Source: Bacteroidales bacterium (lineage in GTDB: Bacteria > Bacteroidota > Bacteroidia > Bacteroidales > Muribaculaceae). Taken from it: a stretch of DNA of 29,288 nt. The translations under genes were made by a program, and so were the position numbers. The notes under the pieces are model-generated. The model had not been told where the DNA came from and searched no databases. It was given only the letters and a program-made list of their open reading frames with translations. How positions within the stretch are numbered: the first letter of the stretch is position 1; each line of letters starts with the position of its first letter. The stretch is from assembly GCA_004557195.1 (NCBI GenBank), contig SFER01000002.1, positions 1-29,288 on the forward strand, in the 5' to 3' direction. This document shows positions 1 to 6,492 of the stretch, piece by piece.

Positions 1-1090
1 CGAATTGGATTTGGTGGTTTATGGGGGCGAAGGTTGCGGGGAGCCATTGTTGGGCTTCCTCGTAGTCGCTGAAGTAGTATTGTGCTCGCTCGGAGGCGGG
101 TAGGTCCCAAGTTTCGTTCCGGTACCAGTTGATTTGCTCGAGCGTTAGCTTTTGGTCGCGCCATAGGTGCCACTCGTAATCGTCCATCGAGAAGATGAAG
201 TCAGTGTAGGAGCCTTCGATGGGTAGGACGTTGGCGTTGGATTCGTGCCAGCAGTGGAAGATGGGGGTGTAGGAGACGCGGTTGTTTTGGGCATGGTCCC
301 ACAACTCGTAGAAGTATTTCTTTTTGTTTTTGATTGAGCGGTTTCCGCTTTCTACTATGAACATTCCGCCTATGGTTGAAGGGATTAGGCGGCAGGCGAC
401 CTCGAGATGTGATGGTTCTTCGGCTCGCTTGTAATCATCGGCATAGCTACAACGGCTTGCGTCGGTGATTAGGGCGTAGTGGTATGGGATGCCGGTGTGA
501 TATGAGCGCTTGCTGTAATGGGTGCGGATGTGGGTGTATTTTGCGAGTTTGCGGCAGTAGATGAGGGTTGGGGCGGAATATTTTAGGGCTTTTGCTTGGA
601 GGTTTAGCTCGGAGGGGTTGTATTTGGCGATTTGTTTTATTTCTTGGCGTAGCTCTTTGGCTTCCGTGGTGTTGGGGCACATGATGAGGGAGTTTGCGCC
701 GGGGGTGCGCCAGAATTCTAACCACCTAATGTAGAGTTTTAGGAGGTTGGTGATTTCGTCGCCGGCTGAGTGGAAGATGATGAAGCGGCCGTAGTTGGTT
801 TTGCGAGCGGCTTCGAGATTTGCGATAATGCGTCTTTGGAGGGTCGTGGGGCGGATGTTGATGGTTGCGAGCCAGTATTCGAAATCGTAGTTTGGGCGGT
901 GTTTTAGGGGGTATTGCTGGTCGATTGGCATTTCCTTTGGGACATAGTGGGCGCCGGCTGCGAGGTCGATGCGGACGCGGTCGCCGGTGCAGCCTTCGCC
1001 GGTGATTGGGTCGTAGGCGTTGGCGCGGGCTGCGAGTGCCTTGCGGCGCTCGAGGTTTTCATTGATTATGTCCTGCGGGGTGTGATTCAT
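1..1090 (-). CDS. Phage terminase large subunit-like protein, C-terminus cut by window edge
   Basis: Translating the minus strand from the ATG at 1090 gives 363 residues with no stop before the left edge. The layout follows the large terminase (TerL) proteins of Bacteroidetes phages and prophages. An N-terminal YDPITGEGCTGDRV segment sits near residues 26-39, a YDFEYW segment near 68-73, and a motif III-like FIVESGN...YFYELW near 244-264. LTLEQINWYR lies at 315-324, followed by a YFSDYEEAQQW stretch where family members usually have the 'EYPTT..EAF' segment. TerL is the ATPase and nuclease that packages phage DNA. Here the Walker A position reads FHSAGDEITN (106-115) instead of a G-G/K-S/T loop. 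The Walker B position reads ALITDAS (206-212) instead of hydrophobics plus DE. ATPase activity is therefore doubtful, and the nuclease domain lies outside the window. No capsid, portal or small terminase gene is nearby. It could be a prophage remnant or a domesticated homologue. The family call rests on remembered family patterns. Confidence 0.72.
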   Translation of the reverse strand, partial: MNHTPQDIINENLERRKALAARANAYDPITGEGCTGDRVRIDLAAGAHYVPKEMPIDQQYPLKHRPNYDFEYWLATINIRPTTLQRRIIANLEAARKTNYGRFIIFHSAGDEITNLLKLYIRWLEFWRTPGANSLIMCPNTTEAKELRQEIKQIAKYNPSELNLQAKALKYSAPTLIYCRKLAKYTHIRTHYSKRSYHTGIPYHYALITDASRCSYADDYKRAEEPSHLEVACRLIPSTIGGMFIVESGNRSIKNKKKYFYELWDHAQNNRVSYTPIFHCWHESNANVLPIEGSYTDFIFSMDDYEWHLWRDQKLTLEQINWYRNETWDLPASERAQYYFSDYEEAQQWLPATFAPINHQIQF

Positions 1091-1145
1091 TTGCTTATTT
1101 GATAGGGCCAATAGGGCCAATGGGGCCAATAGGCATTTTTGTTTG

Positions 1146-1153
1146 CAAAGATA
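1146..1153 (-). promoter_or_regulatory. Putative -7 element facing the terminase-like gene
   Basis: The minus strand reads TATCTTTG, an exact match to the Bacteroidetes -7 consensus TAnnTTTG, 56 bp upstream of the ATG at 1090. No convincing TTTG -33 box lies 19-21 bp further upstream. The element lies inside repeat copy A, and the same octamer recurs at the equivalent place in copy B (2731-2738). Confidence 0.4.
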
Positions 1154-1403
1154 GTGTGGGGCGATGCGGGGCGCGTGCAGATTGCGCACAATTTGGCGAT
1201 TTAACCTTATATTAACGTGTTATTTTGCGATTGTGGGTTCTTGGGGCGTACCTTTGGCACCATTCCTCTATCTATTTCCGATCCCGGTACAACTTCGTAA
1301 GTGCCGGGTCGTTATGAACAGATTAGCCGCGTTGCGGCTACAGATTCTTGTGGCGTGGGCGCTGCATAAGCAGCGCATTGTTGCAGGCGTATGCCTGCAG
1401 GTT

Positions 1404-1473
1404 GCGAGCGTCAGCGAGCCACTCGGAGATCTCGGAGCACTCGGAGCACTCGGAGGGGCTCGCTGACGCTCGC
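1404..1473. repeat. Perfect 17-bp inverted repeat around CTCGGAGCA tandem units
   Basis: Arms 1404-1420 (GCGAGCGTCAGCGAGCC) and 1457-1473 are exact reverse complements. The 36-nt interior is built from CTCGGAG(CA) units in tandem. In copy B only the right arm and two units remain, so the left arm was lost there or gained here. Confidence 0.85.
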
Positions 1474-1536
1474 CTGTGTCTCGGTGTGGGTGCTTCATTT
1501 GCAGCGCGGGTGCGTTAGTAGCGGGGAGCCATTTGA

Positions 1537-1568
1537 AGGGGCGGGCGCAAAGTATTGCGCCCGCCCCT
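1537..1568. repeat. Perfect GC-rich palindrome, 14-bp arms, 4-nt loop
   Basis: AGGGGCGGGCGCAA, loop AGTA, then the exact reverse complement. The stem is very stable and GC-rich with no T-run after it, so it is not an ordinary intrinsic terminator. It lies between repeat copy A and the DUF2156 gene and looks like a REP-type stand-alone palindrome. Similar GC-rich stems, such as CCGCC-TTTG-GGCGG at 3108-3121, occur after copy B. Confidence 0.8.
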
Positions 1569-1575
1569 ACGAGCC

Positions 1576-1610
1576 ATGAACGTGAACATGAATGTAACAT
1601 GAACGTGAAC
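1576..1610. repeat. Short tandem repeat, ATGAACGTGAAC-type units
   Basis: Three units of 11-12 bp follow one another: ATGAACGTGAAC, ATGAATGTAAC, ATGAACGTGAAC. A fourth, decayed unit may follow. No function is visible. Confidence 0.55.
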
Positions 1611-1729
1611 GAATGCAACCGGGGTGGGATTTTGGGTGCATAATGATAACAGCTATATAACGATATGGTAAAAGTTGTGGATTTTGAAAATTTTTGTTGC
1701 GGGGGTGATGCAGGTTGGTGATTATTGAC

Positions 1730-1737
1730 TATTTTTG
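1730..1737 (+). promoter_or_regulatory. Putative -7 element for the DUF2156 gene
   Basis: TATTTTTG matches TAnnTTTG exactly and ends 22 bp before the ATG at 1760. A start site about 5-8 nt downstream would leave a leader of roughly 15 nt. That argues against the longer reading frame beginning at 1715, which would start upstream of the element. No good -33 box is visible. Confidence 0.45.
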
Positions 1738-1759
1738 CAGCGAAAAAAATGATTGTTTG

Positions 1760-2674
1760 ATGTGCAAAAAAGGGTCTATACTTAAGTTTCACCGACTAAC
1801 GCTCAATTCACTGCCGCTAATTCGCCCGTATCTGCAGAATAGCAATGCATTGTCGTGCGACTACACCGTGGGTGGGATATACATGTGGATAGACTATTTC
1901 AAATACCACTACTGCATCTATCACGACACCTTAATAATAAAGGGGGTTGCCGAAGACGACATCAACCGCACGGCGTTTTCGCTGCCGCTGGGGAAGATGC
2001 CGCTTGCCGAGGCGGTGGAGGTGCTTCGTCGGTATTGCGATGGCGAAGGGATTGCCTTGGAATTTTCGGCAATTACCGAAGCCGATATGGAACGCTTCCG
2101 GGAGTTGAACCCTCGTGAGGTGTATGAACTCAAGAACTGGTGCGATTATCTCTATGATGCCGAGAAGTTTCTCACCTATGCGGGAAACAAGATGAAGAAG
2201 AAGCGCAACCATGTGAATCAATTTAAGAACACCTACAAGGACTGGAGCATTTCGGCTATAGACGAGGGGAACATCGACGAAGTGAAGCGGTTTATGCAGG
2301 ATGTGTGCAACGAGAAGAGCGACAAAATACTCGCAGAATATGAGCGCACACAGACACGGCGCGTGCTCGATGACTATAAGGTATATCGCGACATCTTCGA
2401 CGGCATTGCGCTGCGCGTGGCAGGCAATATCGTGGCGATTGCGATTGGCGAAGTGCAAGGCAATGTGCTGTTTATCCACATCGAGAAGACCAACCACGAA
2501 TATGACGGAGCGACAGAGACCCTCAACCAGACATTTATCGAATACATGCGCAGCAAGTGTGCGTTTGGCTATGTGAATCTCGAGGAGGATGTGGGCGACG
2601 AAGGGTTAAAATCGTCGAAACTCTCGTACCACCCGGAGATAGTGTTGAGAAAATACAATGTGATTTTCGGATGA
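1760..2674 (+). CDS. DUF2156 family protein (phosphatidylglycerol lysyltransferase C-terminal domain-like)
   Basis: The protein is 304 aa from ATG 1760; an in-frame ATG at 1715 would add 15 residues but lies upstream of the -7 element. The sequence follows the DUF2156 pattern, two tandem GNAT-like folds related to the catalytic part of MprF. Visible elements are LKFHRLTL near the start, CDYTVGGIYMWIDYFKYHYC in the first domain, KKKRNHVNQFKNTY mid-protein, and NLEEDVGDEGLKSSKLSYHP near the C-terminus. There are no membrane segments, so unlike MprF it would be cytosolic. Family members have no settled role; transfer of an acyl or aminoacyl group is an inference from the fold. The gene stands alone, with direct copies of the ~375 bp repeat on both sides (1102-1478 and 2696-3070). 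Confidence 0.85.
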   Translation: MCKKGSILKFHRLTLNSLPLIRPYLQNSNALSCDYTVGGIYMWIDYFKYHYCIYHDTLIIKGVAEDDINRTAFSLPLGKMPLAEAVEVLRRYCDGEGIALEFSAITEADMERFRELNPREVYELKNWCDYLYDAEKFLTYAGNKMKKKRNHVNQFKNTYKDWSISAIDEGNIDEVKRFMQDVCNEKSDKILAEYERTQTRRVLDDYKVYRDIFDGIALRVAGNIVAIAIGEVQGNVLFIHIEKTNHEYDGATETLNQTFIEYMRSKCAFGYVNLEEDVGDEGLKSSKLSYHPEIVLRKYNVIFG

Positions 2675-2695
2675 CGAGGGCTTTTGGGCGAAACT

Positions 2696-3070
2696 ATAGG
2701 GCCAATAAGGCCAATAGGCATTTTTGTTTGCAAAGATAGGGCAGGGAGATGCGGGGCGCGTGCAGATTGCGACAAAATTGGTGATTTAACTTGATTTTAA
2801 CGTGTATTTTGGCGATTTTTGGGAGTGGTGTCTGACTGCGTCTTTGTGATGCCGCTATGCTTCTTGGGGCGTACCTTTGGCACGCATTCTATCTATCCTT
2901 TACCGATCCTGGCACAACTTCGTAAGTGCCAGGTTATGGGCAGGTTAGCCGCGCTGCGGCTACAGCCTTGTGTGGTGCGGTGCGCTGCTTTGCAGCGCAT
3001 GTGGGTAATGCTATGTGGAGTAGTCGGAGATCTCGGAGCACTCGGAGTGGCTCGCTGACGCTCGCCTGTG
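2696..3070 (+). repeat. Intergenic hairpin-rich repeat, copy B (~375 bp)
   Basis: This is the second copy of the unit at 1102-1478, in direct orientation and starting 22 bp after the DUF2156 stop codon. Hairpins kept here are 2908-2933 (CCTGGCAC / GTGCCAGG), 2946-2962 (TAGCCGC / GCGGCTA with a GCT loop) and 2981-2999 (TGCGCTGC / GCAGCGCA with a TTT loop). The copy carries about 30 extra bases before CTTGGGGCGTACC and lacks the left arm of the 17-bp inverted repeat. The rest of the gap to 3141 holds a CCGCC-TTTG-GGCGG stem (3108-3121) and GGAGCGATGCG repeated at 3074 and 3122. There is no gene. Confidence 0.85.
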
Positions 3071-3141
3071 ACTGGAGCGATGCGTGAGCAGCGCAGCGGG
3101 CAAAGTTCCGCCTTTGGGCGGCGGAGCGATGCGGGGGGCGG

Positions 3142-3840
3142 TTATCGGGGGGAGTCGGAGAATTTGGTGATGTAGGCGTCGATGACGAGGGTGACGTCGA
3201 AGTAGTAGGTGTCGGGGTCGGTTTCTTTGCGGGGCTTCACCTTTAAGACATCGAGGTTTTCGCCCTCGGTTTCGTGACCGATTGCGACGAGGTTCCAGAA
3301 GTTGAGGATGTTGTATTCGTGTGCCGGCGATGTAACCACCCAGGGATTGTCTTTAGTGCCGTTGCCCGACGAGACAATGGCAGCGATGAGGTGGTTGAGG
3401 CGATATTGCCAAATTGCGGCGCGGGCATTCTTGCGTTTCTCCTTGAGAGCGATGATGAAGAATGTCATCTGCTGGAGGTCGAAGGGGTTGTCTTCGAGCG
3501 AGAGTTCGGCATATTTCATGATGGTGTCGCACTCGGCATTGGTGTGTTTTTCCTTGAAATATAGGGGCTTGATGCGCTTGGCATACTCGCTGGCGCGATA
3601 TGGGTTGTAATCTTCTTGGAAAGCGTAACCGTAGTAGAGATATCGGTAGTCCTCGATGGTCATCGAGGTGTCGGCGCTCATATATTTCTTAATGAGTGTA
3701 GGATAGTAGCGGCTCGACTTGGGATTGAGAGTTTCTGCCTTTATTTTATCGAAATCGGGGCGCTCCATTACAAGTTTTTTCTCGGCGTGAGCAGAGAAAG
3801 CGAATAGAGCGGCGAGAAGGAATGCAAATATATGTTTCAT
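3142..3840 (-). CDS. DUF4919 domain-containing secreted protein
   Basis: The protein is 232 aa. A clear signal peptide (residues 1-19, MKHIFAFLLAALFAFSAHA) has an AHA cleavage site and no lipobox Cys, so the mature protein should be periplasmic or released. The body carries a pattern I associate with DUF4919: PDFDKIKAE, SSRYYPTLIKKY, then TIEDYRYLYYGYAFQEDYNP near residues 61-80. A central helical part follows, with a C-terminal TYYFDVTLVID strand. The family is common in Bacteroidetes and has no assigned activity. The gene is last in the apparent minus-strand run with rel, the HD phosphodiesterase and the membrane protein, starting 27 nt after the last of these. No intrinsic terminator follows. 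Confidence 0.8.
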   Translation of the reverse strand: MKHIFAFLLAALFAFSAHAEKKLVMERPDFDKIKAETLNPKSSRYYPTLIKKYMSADTSMTIEDYRYLYYGYAFQEDYNPYRASEYAKRIKPLYFKEKHTNAECDTIMKYAELSLEDNPFDLQQMTFFIIALKEKRKNARAAIWQYRLNHLIAAIVSSGNGTKDNPWVVTSPAHEYNILNFWNLVAIGHETEGENLDVLKVKPRKETDPDTYYFDVTLVIDAYITKFSDSPR

Positions 3841-3867
3841 TGTCGTAGCGTAAGGGTGTTTAGGATG

Positions 3868-4410
3868 TCAAAAATCGTGCAACTGCTGCATGATAATGTG
3901 CCGAGTAGCGGCAACCCCGATAACCATAGCGATAATGGTAGCGGTGAGGATGATGCGCAGTGCGTAGGTGCAAAAGTAGTGAAAAAATTCAGAACCGGGA
4001 AATGGAATTGCGGTTCCTTGAGGAGTTTTAACGTAGGCGAGCAGTGCAAGAAAAGCACCGACAACCGCTCCGGGGACGATAAAATGGGAGTCGGCGGCAT
4101 AGGCAACGAGCGCCAAAACGAGCGAGCCTACAAACATATACACCGCCGACAAAGTGGAAAACGGTGCATGTTTCGCCTCCTTGTCGCCACCCTCGCCCGG
4201 GCGGGAAATGTCGATAATAAAGACCGCGCAAGCAATTATGCCCCAGATGATTATGCTCGAATTGTCGAGCCAAATCGTGTCGCCGAGAAAAAACATAATC
4301 AAGGCAATGTAGGCAAGCACAGAAGATGTGGAATTGGCACGCAGGGCAAGGAAAGTCGCCCCGACCGCTGCTGCTACACCTATTATATTATATAAAGCAA
4401 ATGTTGTCAA
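3868..4410 (-). CDS. Uncharacterised six-helix inner-membrane protein
   Basis: The 180-aa product is not one I recognise. It has about six hydrophobic helices, near residues 4-23, 29-47, 50-67, 85-105, 110-128 and 150-172. A charged loop (RPGEGGDKEAKHA, about 69-81) follows helix 3, and a second polar loop lies near 129-145 (TPQGTAIPFPGSE). There is no Cys-rich motif, nucleotide-binding loop or catalytic signature. It begins 36 nt after the HD phosphodiesterase stop codon and ends 27 nt before the DUF4919 gene, so it is probably co-transcribed with rel and that phosphodiesterase. The small gap upstream holds a weak 7-bp AT stem (4417-4433). A transporter-like or accessory role is possible, but nothing in the sequence decides it. 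Confidence 0.75.
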   Translation of the reverse strand: MTTFALYNIIGVAAAVGATFLALRANSTSSVLAYIALIMFFLGDTIWLDNSSIIIWGIIACAVFIIDISRPGEGGDKEAKHAPFSTLSAVYMFVGSLVLALVAYAADSHFIVPGAVVGAFLALLAYVKTPQGTAIPFPGSEFFHYFCTYALRIILTATIIAMVIGVAATRHIIMQQLHDF

Positions 4411-4446
4411 ACTGCTTTCTTAATTATTAAGAAGATGAAACGATTT

Positions 4447-6477
4447 TTATTTTTTCAACTCGGGATATTTTATTCGGGTGTGGTAGATGATTTTCAAACG
4501 CCCGATAAAAGTCTCCTTGATTGTGTTGATGTCTTTAAAGCTGAGAGGCGAGTCGTTGAGGAGCCCGTCGGCAATCTGGCTATCGATAATGCGGTTTACG
4601 AGATTGCGGAGAGCCTCGTCGGTGTGTTCCGAGAGACTTCTTGAAGCAGCCTCGACAGCATCTGCCATCATCATAATCGAAGTTTCCTTGGTTTGCGGGT
4701 TAGGACCGGGATAGGTGAACGGCGCAGGATCCACCTCGGTGCCGCTCTTGTTGCAGGCAGTGTTGTAGAAATACTTCGCCCTCCCCTTGCCGTGGTGCTG
4801 GGTGATGAAATCGATAATCACCGAGGGGAGTTTCTCGCGCTCGGCAAGTTTCACGCCGTGCTTCACGTGGTTGATAACAATCTGCGCACTCTGCTCGGGG
4901 GAAATAGGCTCATGCGGATTCACGCCATGCTGGTTTTCGGTGAAGAAAGCAGGATTTCCGAGTTTGCCGATATCGTGATACATGGCGCCGGTTCTCACCA
5001 ATTGCACATTAGCATTGATTTTACGAGCCGCCTCGGTAGCGAGATTGGCAACCTGGAGCGAATGTTGGAAAGTTCCGGGGCACTCCTCCGAGAGTTCGCG
5101 CAAGAGGGGATTATTCACATCCGAGAGTTCCACGAGAGTGACGGTTGAAGTGAAGCCGAAAAGTTTTTCGATGATGAAAATGAGGATGTAGGCAAGGAAA
5201 AGGAGCGCCGCATTCACACCAAAGAAGAGGAACAAGCGAGTATTGATGCCCTCGATAGTGCCCTCGCGCACGATAGTGAGCGCACACACCGTAACCGAAT
5301 AGGCAAGGAAAATGTAGAACGCGCAACTGAGCAGTTGAGAACGCTTGGATAACTCCTTAATAGATATAATAGCTGTCATACCGGCGATAAACTGCAAGAG
5401 GATGAAATCGAGTTGCAGAGTAACCGCGAGCGAACAGATAAGCACCTCACAGATGTGGACAAACAGGGCAGTGCGGGAGTCGAAGAAGATTGTGAGGAGC
5501 AGCGGGATTGTCGCAAACGGGATTATGTAGAAACCGTTGTCGAAATGGCGCGAGATGCTGAAAGCCGCCACCGAGAAAATAGTGACGAGGAGCATGAGGA
5601 AAGTCATGCTGCGCATATTGTTGAAAATACGCCACCTGAAAAGTTTAAGGAATAGGAACAGCGCGATAAAGACAATAGTAACGAGCATCGTCTGCCCCAC
5701 AATCGGATAGTAGGCTCGGTCGCTACCGCCGCCACGCTCGTTTTTCATTTGGCGATAGGTGTTGAGGATGTTGAAAGTTTGCGGGGTAACGACATCACCG
5801 CGGTCGATAATTCGAGTGCCCTTGAGCAGCAAACCAATCGGTGCAAGAGCGCGCTTGTATTCCTCGTTTTTGAGGCGGTTGGAAGTGATGCTGTCGATGA
5901 GGATGTTTGGCTCGATGAAATTGGAGATGTTGAGTTGCTGCAGCAACGTGTTGTTGTCGGAGATAGCAACAGCCACCGAATCGATGTGATAATAAGCCTC
6001 TCGTGGCGACATAACGGCGCCAACGGGCACCATCGAAGTGGTATTTTGCGAGCGCATCCTCAAATGCGTCATCTCACCGGCACGGATGCGACGATAAGAG
6101 TCGGAATCGATAATGCCCTTGTCATAGACATGGGCGAGCGCGCCATATAGGGCATTGCGCAGCGACTGAGGCATCTTTTTGCTATTGAGCAGCGTGTTAA
6201 AATCGGAAAGCTCCGTGTTTTTAATCCCGGTATCCTTGACATAGACATTGACAAAGCTACGGTCGATGCTGTCTTTCTTCTGCTCGATGCTTGCAGAATC
6301 GAGCGAAATGGGGATATCAAACGGTGCAGTGAGCAGGCTATAGACCCAGGGCTTGCCGAGCGAGTATTCATATTCAAACTTGTCTCGTCGCGGGAGGAAA
6401 TAGCATATAATAGCCACCGCCGCCACAAAAAGCAGCGCGCGGTAGAGAGCCTCTTTAGTTATTTTGTCGCTGAACAT
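4447..6477 (-). CDS. 7TM-HD phosphodiesterase, PgpH family (probable c-di-AMP hydrolase)
   Basis: The protein is 676 aa. The layout is a first membrane helix (about 10-27), a large extracytoplasmic 7TMR-HDED domain (about 30-260), a block of roughly seven helices (about 265-455) and a cytosolic HD domain. Metal-binding elements are intact: HSLQVANLA near 469, YHDIGKLGNPAFF near 500, INHVKHG and QHHGKG further on, and MMADAVEAASR toward the end. Characterised PgpH proteins cleave c-di-AMP to pApA; activity here is inferred from the family. The gene starts 15 nt after the rel stop codon, which implies co-transcription. Reported inhibition of PgpH by (p)ppGpp gives that pairing functional sense. 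Length and motifs suggest an active full-length enzyme. Confidence 0.88.
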   Translation of the reverse strand: MFSDKITKEALYRALLFVAAVAIICYFLPRRDKFEYEYSLGKPWVYSLLTAPFDIPISLDSASIEQKKDSIDRSFVNVYVKDTGIKNTELSDFNTLLNSKKMPQSLRNALYGALAHVYDKGIIDSDSYRRIRAGEMTHLRMRSQNTTSMVPVGAVMSPREAYYHIDSVAVAISDNNTLLQQLNISNFIEPNILIDSITSNRLKNEEYKRALAPIGLLLKGTRIIDRGDVVTPQTFNILNTYRQMKNERGGGSDRAYYPIVGQTMLVTIVFIALFLFLKLFRWRIFNNMRSMTFLMLLVTIFSVAAFSISRHFDNGFYIIPFATIPLLLTIFFDSRTALFVHICEVLICSLAVTLQLDFILLQFIAGMTAIISIKELSKRSQLLSCAFYIFLAYSVTVCALTIVREGTIEGINTRLFLFFGVNAALLFLAYILIFIIEKLFGFTSTVTLVELSDVNNPLLRELSEECPGTFQHSLQVANLATEAARKINANVQLVRTGAMYHDIGKLGNPAFFTENQHGVNPHEPISPEQSAQIVINHVKHGVKLAEREKLPSVIIDFITQHHGKGRAKYFYNTACNKSGTEVDPAPFTYPGPNPQTKETSIMMMADAVEAASRSLSEHTDEALRNLVNRIIDSQIADGLLNDSPLSFKDINTIKETFIGRLKIIYHTRIKYPELKK

Positions 6478-6492
6478 ATAGAAATCGGTTGA

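Larger units (their letters stand above)
1102..1478 (+). repeat. Intergenic hairpin-rich repeat, copy A (~377 bp)
   Basis: This stretch is a diverged copy of 2696-3070 in the same orientation. Shared landmarks in order are: a GGGCCAATA run; GGCATTTTTGTTTGCAAAGATAG; a GATGCGGGGCGCGTGCAGATTGCG block; a TTAACGTG AT-rich block; CTTGGGGCGTACCTTTGGCAC; then a chain of hairpins. Hairpins in this copy are 1283-1308 (8-bp arms, 10-nt loop), 1324-1340 (7-bp arms, GTT loop), 1359-1376 (7-bp arms, ATAA loop) and 1404-1473. The last has perfect 17-bp arms enclosing CTCGGAGCA tandem units. The copy ends at CTCGCTGACGCTCGCCTGTG. No protein is credible in any frame. It resembles a multi-stem mobile intergenic repeat, but I cannot assign it to a named family. 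Confidence 0.85.

Noticed and set aside
1164..1579. Several 60-170 codon open frames on both strands within repeat copy A and its flank
   Set aside because: They run through hairpins and tandem units, have biased residue content, and are not preserved in copy B.
1715..1759. Longer N-terminus of the DUF2156 protein starting at 1715
   Set aside because: The -7 element TATTTTTG lies at 1730-1737 inside that extension, so the mRNA would begin after it; the family also starts near the LKFHRLTL segment.
1102..3070. CRISPR array or composite IS transposon
   Set aside because: There are no regular spacers, only two large diverged repeats, and no transposase gene in any frame.
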